Assembly: GCA_951828235.1 (NCBI GenBank)
Contig: OX639965.1
Span: 1,571,191 to 1,635,190 of the forward strand
Source of the DNA: an uncultured Gammaproteobacteria bacterium
Lineage (GTDB): Bacteria; Pseudomonadota; Gammaproteobacteria; Steroidobacterales; Foliamicaceae
DNA length: 64,000 nt
Reading direction: 5' to 3'
Every line of letters begins with the position of its first letter. The first letter of the stretch is position 1. The notes under the pieces were generated by a model that had not been told where the DNA came from, searched no databases, and was given only the letters and a program-made list of their open reading frames with translations. The position numbers and the translations under genes are program-made. Of the stretch, positions 57,738 to 64,000 are shown piece by piece.

Positions 57738-57785
57738 CGGGAGCGAGGGCGTCGTCGCCCTCGCCGAGGGTCGGATGCCTTCGCT
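57738..57785. repeat. REP-like palindrome between moaC and pdhA
   Basis: GGGAGCGAGGGCGTCGTCGCCCTCGCC has a stem GAGGGCG/CGCCCTC, a member of the dispersed family, in the divergent promoter region. Confidence 0.55.
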
Positions 57786-57853
57786 CGGCCTTGCAATTGC
57801 TCATTGAATTCAAGCATCCGCGATATACTTTGCAACTCGAATCGAGTCGTCAC

Positions 57854-58927
57854 ATGCCGGTAGTAGCCCAGTTTGAAATTACGTATACGCAGTTCTTAGA
57901 CGAGCACGGTAAAGCCCAGCAAGAATTGCCCGAATTCGCCGCCGATGCGGACGAAATGGCGCGCATGTATCGCTTCATGCACCTCACGAGAGTGTTCGAT
58001 CGGCGCTGCATCAACCTCCAGCGCACCGGGCAGGTCGGCACCATCGCCTCCAGCAACGGCCACGAGGCCGCCCAGATCGGCCTGGCGGCCGCCATGCGGC
58101 CCGAAGACGTGCTGGCGCCTTCCTATCGCGAGCATGGCGCCGTGATCTGGCGGGGCGTGCGCATGAGCCAGCTGCTGGCGGTGTGGGGCGGAGATGAGCG
58201 CGGCCACAACTGGGACGGCGCCCGGCACGATTTTCCCTATTGCGTGCCGATCGCCACGCAATGCCTGCATGCCGCGGGCGCGGCGCTGGCCTTCAAGATG
58301 CGCGGCGACGAGGCCTGCGCGGTGGCGCTGTGCGGCGACGGCGCCACCTCCGAAGGCGCCTTCTACGAGGCCCTGAACGCCGCCGGCGCGATGAATCTGC
58401 CGGTGGTCTTCTGGGTCACCAACAACCGCTACGCCATATCCATGCCGGTGGAAGGCCAGACAGCAGCGCAGACGCTGGCGCAGAAGGCGATCGCCGTCGG
58501 CATTTCGGGCGAGCAGGTGGACGGCAACGACCTGATCGCGGTGCGCAACGCCGCCGAAATCGCCACGCAGCGGGCCCGCTCGGGCGGCGGGGCCACGCTG
58601 GTCGAGGCCCTGAGCTACCGGCTGGCCGACCACACCACGGCCGACGACGCCACCCGTTATCGCCCCGACGAGGAGGTCGAGCAGGCCAGCCGGCGCGCGC
58701 CGCTTCACCGCATGAAGCGGTTCATGGAGGCGCGTTTCGGCTGGACCGACGAACAGGAAACCGCGCTGATCGAGGAGCTGGAAGCCGAGGTGGAGAAGGA
58801 GGTCGAGGCCTACCTGGCGACGCCCCGGCCGAAGATCGAGGAGATCTTCGAGCACCAGTTCGCCAACATGCCGGCCGCGCTTGAGGCCCAGCGGGAAATC
58901 GCCCGCCGCTATCCCGTCCCGGATTAG
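57854..58927 (+). CDS. pdhA: 2-oxoacid (pyruvate) dehydrogenase E1 alpha
   Basis: 357 residues from the ATG at 57854. The thiamine diphosphate motif CGDGATSEGAFYEALNAAGAMNLPVVFWVTNN is intact, as is the phosphorylation-loop region YRLADHTTADDATRYR. With E1 beta it decarboxylates a 2-oxo acid; pyruvate is most likely, branched-chain acids possible. TATACT at 57824-57829 suggests a promoter 25 bases upstream. It is divergent from moaC. Confidence 0.92.
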   Translation: MPVVAQFEITYTQFLDEHGKAQQELPEFAADADEMARMYRFMHLTRVFDRRCINLQRTGQVGTIASSNGHEAAQIGLAAAMRPEDVLAPSYREHGAVIWRGVRMSQLLAVWGGDERGHNWDGARHDFPYCVPIATQCLHAAGAALAFKMRGDEACAVALCGDGATSEGAFYEALNAAGAMNLPVVFWVTNNRYAISMPVEGQTAAQTLAQKAIAVGISGEQVDGNDLIAVRNAAEIATQRARSGGGATLVEALSYRLADHTTADDATRYRPDEEVEQASRRAPLHRMKRFMEARFGWTDEQETALIEELEAEVEKEVEAYLATPRPKIEEIFEHQFANMPAALEAQREIARRYPVPD

Positions 58928-58945
58928 TGACGCGGCACTAAGCTG

Positions 58946-59923
58946 ATGGCCAATCTCACGCTGGTCGAAGCGGTGAACCAGGCGCTGGCCTGGGAGATGG
59001 CCCACGACGAAACCGTGGTGGTGTTCGGCGAGGACGTGGGCGTGAACGGCGGGGTGTTCCGGGCCACGGTGGGCCTGCAGGAAAAATTCGGCATCGAGCG
59101 GGTGTTCGACACGCCGCTGGCCGAGGCCATGATCGCCGGCTTGTCGGTGGGCATGGCCACGCAGGGGTTCAAGCCGGTGCCGGAAGTCCAGTTCATGGGC
59201 TTCATCTACCCGGCGCTGGACCAGATCGTCAGCCACGCCAGCCGGATGCGCAACCGCACCCGCGGGCGGCTGACCTGCCCGATGGTGCTGAGAGCGCCGT
59301 TCGGGACGGGCATCCGCGCGCCGGAGCACCATTCCGAGAGCACGGAGGCTTTTTTCGCGCACATGCCCGGCGTGCGGGTCGTGATCCCATCCTCGCCGGT
59401 GCGGGCCTACGGCCTGCTGCTTTCGGCGATCCGCGACCCGGACCCGGTGGTCTTCCTGGAGCCCAAGCGGATTTACCGCGCCTTCCGGCAGGAGGTGCCG
59501 GACAACGGCGAGGGCCTGCCGCTGGACAAGGCTTTCGTGACCCGGCCGGGAACCGATGTGACCCTGATCACCTGGGGCGCTTCGGCGCTGGAGACCTGGA
59601 ACGCGGCCGGCGAGCTGGCTGACGAGGGTATCGACTGCGAGGTGATGGACCTGGCCACCGTAAGCCCCATGGACAAGGAAACAATCCTGGAGTCGGTGTC
59701 GCGCACCGGGCGCGCAGTCATCGTTCACGAGGCCGCGATAAGCGGCGGGCTGGGCGGGGAAGTGGCCGCGGTCCTGGCTTCGGAAGGGCTCTACAGCCTC
59801 GAAGCGCCGGTAATCCGGGTGGGCGGCTACGATGCCGTGCCGCCGCTGGCGCGCATGGAATACGGCTATATTCCGGGCGTCCAGCGAATCAAGGACGCAG
59901 TGCACGAGTGCATGGAGAGTTGA
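58946..59923 (+). CDS. pdhB: 2-oxoacid (pyruvate) dehydrogenase E1 beta
   Basis: The 325-residue protein starts MANLTLVEAVNQALAWEMAHDETVVVFGEDVGVNGGVFRAT. It also has FDTPLAEAMIAGLSVGMA and the PYGGGIRAPEHHSES-type loop (FGTGIRAPEHHSES). It forms the alpha2-beta2 E1 with the preceding gene. Confidence 0.95.
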   Translation: MANLTLVEAVNQALAWEMAHDETVVVFGEDVGVNGGVFRATVGLQEKFGIERVFDTPLAEAMIAGLSVGMATQGFKPVPEVQFMGFIYPALDQIVSHASRMRNRTRGRLTCPMVLRAPFGTGIRAPEHHSESTEAFFAHMPGVRVVIPSSPVRAYGLLLSAIRDPDPVVFLEPKRIYRAFRQEVPDNGEGLPLDKAFVTRPGTDVTLITWGASALETWNAAGELADEGIDCEVMDLATVSPMDKETILESVSRTGRAVIVHEAAISGGLGGEVAAVLASEGLYSLEAPVIRVGGYDAVPPLARMEYGYIPGVQRIKDAVHECMES

Positions 59924-59928
59924 TCCAG

Positions 59929-61158
59929 ATGTCAACCGGGACAATTGGAATGAGAGAGTTCAAATTACCTGATCTTGGCGAGGGTTTGACCGAGGCCGAG
60001 ATCGTGGAATGGCATGTCGCCGCCAACGACGAGATCAAGCTGAATCAGCCGCTGGTGTCGGTGGAGACCGACAAGGCCGTGGTGGAAGTGCCGTCGCCTG
60101 TCTCGGGCCGCGTGGTCTCGATTCACGGCGAGGCCGGCGACGTGATCCCCGTAGGCGACGTGCTGGCCCGCTTCGATGTGGAGGAGGGAGCGCGTCCCGC
60201 CCCAGGGGCGGAACCCGGTCCCGCCGAACCCGCCGCCGAGGGCAACGGCGACGCCCCCGGCGTGGTCGGCGAACTGCCTGCCAGCGCCGTGGTCATGAGC
60301 GACACGACCGGGTCGGCCGCTGCGGCGCCCAAAAGGAAGCGCGTCAAGGCCGCCCCTTCGGTCCGCGCCCTGGCCCGCGAACTGGGCGTGGACCTGACAA
60401 GCCTTGAGGGCTCCGGCCCGGGCGGCCGTATAACCGCCAGGGACGTCGCAAAGGCGGCCGAGACCCCGGGAGAGAGGGCGTCCCGCCCTCAAAGCGATGA
60501 AGCCGCTCGCGCAGGCACATCCGCCACCGACGAGAGACTCTCGGGCCCGCGCCGCGCCATGTTCCGCAGCATGACCGCCGCGCACAGCGAAGTGGCGCTG
60601 TGCACGGTAATGGACGACGCCGACATCCACGACTGGGAGTCGCCGCGCGATTTCACGCCGCGGCTGGTCCGGGCCATGGCGGCCGGCGCGCGCGCTGAAC
60701 CGCGGCTGAACGGGACTTTCAGCGCCGAGACCGGCGTGCTGTCGATGTCCGAAGAGGTGCACATGGGCCTGGCCATGCACACGCCGCACGGCCTGATCGT
60801 GGCCACCATCTTCAACGCCGGCACGCTCGGCCTCGACGAGCTGCGCGAGGAAGTGGCGCGGCTGAAGAAGGCCGGCGCCGACCGCACCTTAAAGCCCGAG
60901 GAGGTGCGCGGCTACACCATCACGCTGTCGAACATCGCCGGCGGATCGTCGCGCTACGCCACGCCGCTGATGGTGCCGCCCACCGTGGGAATCCTCGGGA
61001 GCGGCGCGGCCCGCGAGGAAGTCGTGGCGGTTGACGGCGAGATCGCGATTCGGCGCATGCTGCCGCTGTCGCTCACCTTCGATCATCGCTGCTTGGCCGG
61101 CGCCGACGCGTCCCGATTCCTGGGAGCCGTGGTGGCGGACCTGAAACTGGCCTTGTGA
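59929..61158 (+). CDS. 2-oxoacid dehydrogenase E2 (acyltransferase)
   Basis: The ATG at 59929 has GGAGAG upstream; 59950 (MREFKLPDLGEG) is an equally plausible start. About 409 residues. The lipoyl domain has ETDKAVVEVPSP with the lipoylated lysine. The peripheral-subunit-binding domain is SVRALARELGVDLTSLEGSGPGGRITARDV, followed by a catalytic domain. The catalytic signature DHRxxxDG reads DHRCLAGADA: the aspartate is replaced by alanine. Two REP-like insertions lie in the linkers. No E3 gene is in the window. Confidence 0.92.
   Translation: MSTGTIGMREFKLPDLGEGLTEAEIVEWHVAANDEIKLNQPLVSVETDKAVVEVPSPVSGRVVSIHGEAGDVIPVGDVLARFDVEEGARPAPGAEPGPAEPAAEGNGDAPGVVGELPASAVVMSDTTGSAAAAPKRKRVKAAPSVRALARELGVDLTSLEGSGPGGRITARDVAKAAETPGERASRPQSDEAARAGTSATDERLSGPRRAMFRSMTAAHSEVALCTVMDDADIHDWESPRDFTPRLVRAMAAGARAEPRLNGTFSAETGVLSMSEEVHMGLAMHTPHGLIVATIFNAGTLGLDELREEVARLKKAGADRTLKPEEVRGYTITLSNIAGGSSRYATPLMVPPTVGILGSGAAREEVVAVDGEIAIRRMLPLSLTFDHRCLAGADASRFLGAVVADLKLAL
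60179..60206. repeat. REP-like sequence in E2 linker 1
   Basis: GAGGAGGGAGCGCGTCCCGCCCC lies at the junction of the lipoyl domain and the first Ala/Pro-rich linker. Confidence 0.45.
60466..60492. repeat. REP-like palindrome in E2 linker 2
   Basis: CCGGGAGAGAGGGCGTCCCGCCCTC, with the exact GGGCGTCCCGCCC core, lies in frame between the subunit-binding and catalytic domains. Confidence 0.7.
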
Positions 61159-61859
61159 AGCCCTCGTATGGCCGGCTGGTCCTGTGCCGGCACGGCGAGA
61201 GCCTGTGGAACCGCGAGAACCGCTTTACCGGCTGGACCGACGTTGACTTAAGCCCCGCGGGCGAGCAAGAGGCCAGCCGCGCCGGGCGCCTGCTTCGCGG
61301 GGCCGGCCTCGTCCCCGACGTGGCCCACACCTCGGTGCTGACCCGCGCGGTTCGCACGCTGTCGCTGATGCTGGCCGAGCTGGAATGCAGCGGCATCAAG
61401 GTCCATCAGAGCTGGCGGCTGAACGAGCGCCATTACGGCGCGCTGCAGGGCCTGAACAAGGCCGAGACCATGGAAAGGCACGGCAAGGCTCAGGTGAAGA
61501 TCTGGCGCCGTTCCTACGCTGTGCCGCCGCCGGCGCTGGAGCCCGACGACCCGCGCCACCCGCGCCATGAGGCGCGCTATGCGGACGTGGACGCGCCGCC
61601 GGCCGCCGAGTCGCTCAGCGACACGCTGGATCGCGTGCAGCCCTATTGGGCGAGCCACATCGCCCCGGACGTCGAGGCCGGGCGCTGCACGCTGGTTTCC
61701 GCCCACGGCAACAGCCTGCGGGCGCTGGTGAAGTTGCTGGAGAATATTTCCGATGACGACATCGTCAAACTGGAGATTCCCACGGGGGCGCCGCTTCTCT
61801 ACGAGTTCGGGCCCGGCTTTGCCGCGCAGTCCCGGCGCTACGTGGGAGAAGTACAGTGA
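61155..61859 (+). CDS. gpmA: 2,3-bisphosphoglycerate-dependent phosphoglycerate mutase
   Basis: The GTG at 61155 overlaps the E2 stop. The 234-residue protein has LCRHGESLWNRENRFTGWTDVDLS with the phosphohistidine, the catalytic Glu in NERHYGALQGLNK, and SAHGNSLRALVKLLE. It interconverts 2- and 3-phosphoglycerate. Confidence 0.95.
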   Translation: MKPSYGRLVLCRHGESLWNRENRFTGWTDVDLSPAGEQEASRAGRLLRGAGLVPDVAHTSVLTRAVRTLSLMLAELECSGIKVHQSWRLNERHYGALQGLNKAETMERHGKAQVKIWRRSYAVPPPALEPDDPRHPRHEARYADVDAPPAAESLSDTLDRVQPYWASHIAPDVEAGRCTLVSAHGNSLRALVKLLENISDDDIVKLEIPTGAPLLYEFGPGFAAQSRRYVGEVQ

Positions 61860-62368
61860 TTTACCGGTTGGGTGACCGCGCGCCGAACTCGGAAGCACTG
61901 TTTATCGCCCCGGATGCAGCGGTGATCGGCGCCGTGGAGCTCGGGAAGGACTCGAGCGTGTGGTTCGGCGCCGTGCTGCGCGGCGACAACGAGCCGATTC
62001 GTATCGGCGCGCGCAGCAACGTCCAGGACGGTTCGGTAGTGCACACCGATCCCAGCTTTCCCACGACGGTCGGCGACGACGTAACCGTTGGGCATCGGGT
62101 CATTCTGCACGGCTGCACGGTAGGGGACGGATGCACCATCGGCATGGGCGCAATCCTGCTGAACGGCGCGCACGTGGGCGCCAACAGCCTGGTGGCGGCC
62201 GGCGCCCTGTTGCCGGAGGGCCGCGAGTATCCGCCGGGCAGCCTGATCATAGGCGTGCCCGGCCGCCAGGTGCGCATGCTCAGCGACGAAGAGCGCGCCG
62301 AAGTGGCGCGGGGCGCCGAAATCTACGTCCGCAACGCCCGCCGGTTCCGGGATTTTCTGACGGCCTGA
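61856..62368 (+). CDS. Gamma-carbonic-anhydrase-family hexapeptide protein
   Basis: The GTG at 61856 overlaps gpmA. The 170-residue left-handed beta-helix protein has repeated hexapeptides (GAVELGKDSSVWFGAVLRGDNEPIRIG, NVQDGSVVHTD, VTVGHRVILHGCTVG). The three zinc histidines are VHTD and GHRVILHG. It resembles YrdA/PaaY-type proteins; actual anhydrase activity is uncertain. Confidence 0.9.
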   Translation: MIYRLGDRAPNSEALFIAPDAAVIGAVELGKDSSVWFGAVLRGDNEPIRIGARSNVQDGSVVHTDPSFPTTVGDDVTVGHRVILHGCTVGDGCTIGMGAILLNGAHVGANSLVAAGALLPEGREYPPGSLIIGVPGRQVRMLSDEERAEVARGAEIYVRNARRFRDFLTA

Positions 62369-62383
62369 GGAGCCGCGAAGCCG

Positions 62384-62812
62384 CTACCGCCACAGAGCGG
62401 CAACGGACATCGCTGCAATCATGCTGGCCAGTCCCAGGATGAGCGTGCCGAGGATTCCGGTAGCGATAAAACCAAAGCGGAAAATCTCGGACTTCAGTAC
62501 CGCGAGATCCGCCGTGAGCATTTCCCTGGTCACAAACGCACTGAGGTCGTCTCGGGTGGCGAAGTCCTTGAGGTCGTCCCGGGTGGCGAAGTCCTTGAGG
62601 TCGTCTCGGGTGGCGAAGTGCTTGAGGTCGTCCCGGGTGACCATGTTCTCCTGAATGTACGACTTCAAATCCGACAGGTCGTCGGCGACTTGCTGCGTAA
62701 GAACGTTCACTTCCGATACGGTCTCCACCACCGCTTCCGCTTGCTCTGCCGGAAGTCCGGCCGCTTGCAGCCGCTGACTCGCCGCAATCGGTTCGAATCC
62801 TGCCTGGGTCAT
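62384..62812 (-). CDS. DUF1640-like coiled-coil membrane protein C
   Basis: The ATG at 62812 follows AAGGAG. 142 residues: AASQRLQAAGLPAEQAEAVVETVSEVNVLTQQVADDLSDLKSYIQENMVTRDDL, then a repeated nine-residue unit (ATRDDLKDF), and a C-terminal membrane anchor (LKSEIFRFGFIATGILGTLILGLASM). It is convergent with the carbonic anhydrase gene. Confidence 0.8.
   Translation of the reverse strand: MTQAGFEPIAASQRLQAAGLPAEQAEAVVETVSEVNVLTQQVADDLSDLKSYIQENMVTRDDLKHFATRDDLKDFATRDDLKDFATRDDLSAFVTREMLTADLAVLKSEIFRFGFIATGILGTLILGLASMIAAMSVAALWR
62543..62641 (-). repeat. 27-bp tandem repeat in coiled-coil gene C
   Basis: Three full copies and one partial copy of a 27-bp unit (period seen at 62543, 62570, 62597, 62624), encoding ATRDDLKDF. 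They differ by one or two bases. Confidence 0.9.
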
Positions 62813-62871
62813 TTTCGTTCTCCTTTTCGAATTCCATGGACACGCCGACCAAACGCGTCCTTCCATGTCCC

Positions 62872-62901
62872 CTTATACTCCTGGATACTGGAGTGTGTCA
62901 A
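62872..62901 (-). promoter_or_regulatory. Promoter of coiled-coil gene C
   Basis: On the minus strand TTGACA (62896-62901), 18-bp spacer, TATAAG (62872-62877), 60 bases before the ATG. Confidence 0.75.
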
Positions 62902-62919
62902 TAAGAAATCGACTGCGAT

Positions 62920-63915
62920 TCAACCTCTTATGCGCTTCGTGTACGTTTCGGTGAGTTCGGCCATGATCGAGAGCGCGATCGAGGCGGGGTCATTGGCGCC
63001 GATGTCCAGACCCACGGGTCCGCGGAGTTTGCCGTGCAGGTCGCCGGCGCCTTCTCCCAGCTCCCGCAGCAGCCGTTCGCGGCGTGCTTTGGGGCCGAGC
63101 ACGCCAACCCACGGAATGGGCCGGTTCGCCAGGGCGGCCAGGTAGGAGCGGTCGGACGCCAGGTGGTGGCTCATGACCACGCAGGCGTCCCAGGAATCCA
63201 GGTCGATGTGCTCGGCGATGTCCTCGGGCCGGAGCTCGCGCACGGCCTCGGCCGCACCCAGGTCGCCGCGCTGAAGATACGAGCGCCGATGGTCGCAGAC
63301 CGTGACCCGCCAGCCCAGCCGCTCGGCGAACTCCACCAGCGGCACGGCGTCCACGCCGGCGCCCAGCACCAGGAGCCTGGGAATCGACTTGAGCGGATAC
63401 ACCAGCACCTTGCGCGCGGGATTCTCAAGCGTGTGCAGGCCGTCCGGATGCTCGGCGGGCACCTCGTCGTCCAGGAAGGTGCTGCCCACCGGCGCCTCGT
63501 CGCCCTCCACCACGACCGCGCAGCGCGATGCCTCTGAGCCCATCGCCAGCTCCGCCATCCGCGCCAGCGGCGCCCAGGGTCGCTCGCCTTCACCGGACAG
63601 CGGCTGCAACAGCACCTTGAGCATTCCGTCGCAGCCCACGCCGGTCCCGAACAGGATGTCGTGCTCGCCGCGCATGTCGTAGCAGACCGAGCGCGCTTCG
63701 CCCGACTCCAGCACGGCGGCCGCATGCTCCGCCAGGTCGCCTTCCAGGCAGCCGCCGCTCACCAGCCCCTGGTAGTTGCCCTCGCCGTCGATCAGCACCC
63801 GCGATCCCGACTTCGAATAGGTCGATCCGGCCGTTTCGTAAACCGTGCCCAGCACCAGCCGGCCGCCGGCCTCCTTCCAGGCCGCGAACGTCTCGATGAG
63901 GTGCTTCAGCGCCAT
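62920..63915 (-). CDS. XdhC/CoxI-family protein
   Basis: The 331-residue protein has an XdhC_CoxI domain (GRLVLGTVYETAGSTYSKSGSRVLIDGEGNYQGLVSGGCLEGDL) and a Rossmann domain (LLVLGAGVDAVPLVEFAERLGWRVTVCDHRR), and ends GLDIGANDPASIALSIMAELTE. The family inserts sulfurated molybdenum cofactor into xanthine-dehydrogenase-like enzymes, in keeping with mobA and moaC nearby. Confidence 0.9.
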   Translation of the reverse strand: MALKHLIETFAAWKEAGGRLVLGTVYETAGSTYSKSGSRVLIDGEGNYQGLVSGGCLEGDLAEHAAAVLESGEARSVCYDMRGEHDILFGTGVGCDGMLKVLLQPLSGEGERPWAPLARMAELAMGSEASRCAVVVEGDEAPVGSTFLDDEVPAEHPDGLHTLENPARKVLVYPLKSIPRLLVLGAGVDAVPLVEFAERLGWRVTVCDHRRSYLQRGDLGAAEAVRELRPEDIAEHIDLDSWDACVVMSHHLASDRSYLAALANRPIPWVGVLGPKARRERLLRELGEGAGDLHGKLRGPVGLDIGANDPASIALSIMAELTETYTKRIRG

Positions 63916-64000
63916 CTCGCTTCCAGGGTCGGGCGGGCGGCCATGAGGGACTCGGCGAGGCGGAGTTGGCCGCGCGCGCGCACGAGGTTGTGCTCGGCGC
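63906..64000 (-). CDS. Partial CDS ending upstream of the XdhC gene
   Basis: A minus-strand frame enters from the right edge and stops at 63906-63908, overlapping the XdhC start by ten bases. The 30 visible residues (NLVRARGQLRLAESLMAARPTLE) do not allow a family assignment. Tight overlap suggests an operon. Confidence 0.35.
   Translation of the reverse strand, partial: AEHNLVRARGQLRLAESLMAARPTLEARWR

Noticed and set aside
57173..57853. Upstream extension of the pdhA frame
   Set aside because: It lies antisense to moaC and has no homology. The family N-terminus begins near the ATG at 57854.

Overview
This 64 kb window comes from a high-GC bacterial chromosome. Gene content and order point to a gammaproteobacterium: an uninterrupted str-S10-spc-alpha ribosomal supercluster, the rplY-pth-ychF block, an AcrAB-type RND pair, folE, and a pdhA-pdhB-E2 operon. 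The order within the class cannot be set from the sequence alone.

Region 1 (1-17053) is one plus-strand block, rpsG(end)-fusA-tuf-rpsJ-rplCDWB-rpsS-rplV-rpsC-rplP-rpmC-rpsQ-rplNXE-rpsNH-rplFR-rpsE-rpmD-rplO-secY-rpmJ-rpsMKD-rpoA-rplQ. Many genes overlap by 1-4 bases. Oddities are a 30-bp-repeat Ala/Pro/Glu tail on S3, a replaced L4 N-terminus, and a tuf gene with codon use unlike its neighbours. Region 2 (17071-26328) holds an orphan VapB-like antitoxin, a DUF222/HNH protein carrying three copies of a 16-bp palindrome, a neurotransmitter:sodium symporter-family transporter, a secreted metallo-beta-lactamase-fold hydrolase and an RND efflux pair. Region 3 (26468-27578) is a small, visibly AT-richer three-gene island with a Panacea-domain (antitoxin-type) gene. 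It is followed by rplY, a pth gene with no standard start codon, and ychF.

Region 4 (29938-47576) is an adhesin and secretion locus. A 2975-residue cadherin-repeat protein contains large, almost exact tandem DNA duplications. A degraded accessory stretch follows, with FG-GAP, PIN and MORN fragments, a formylglycine-generating-enzyme-like gene and a partial duplication of a coiled-coil gene. Then comes a type I secretion operon (ABC exporter, membrane fusion protein, TolC), the probable exporter of the adhesin. Region 5 (47664-54219) has a secreted unknown, a protease fragment, and a minus-strand operon tesB-leuC-[coiled-coil gene]-leuD-CoA transferase-acetoacetate decarboxylase family. Region 6 (54292-64000) has DUF1499, SnoaL-like and MaoC-like genes, folE-mobA-moaC, pdhA-pdhB-E2-gpmA-gamma carbonic anhydrase, another coiled-coil gene and an XdhC-family gene.

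Two dispersed signals cross these regions. The first is a family of small membrane-anchored coiled-coil genes resembling DUF1640 (CCDC90-like): three intact copies and one truncated copy, plus a fused C-terminal piece. All four 5' regions carry a sigma70-type promoter with an 18-bp spacer, TTGAC-N18-TATAA. The second is a family of GC-rich REP-like palindromes (core GGGCGTCCCGCCC) found between genes and also inside the reading frames of ychF, tolC and the E2 gene.
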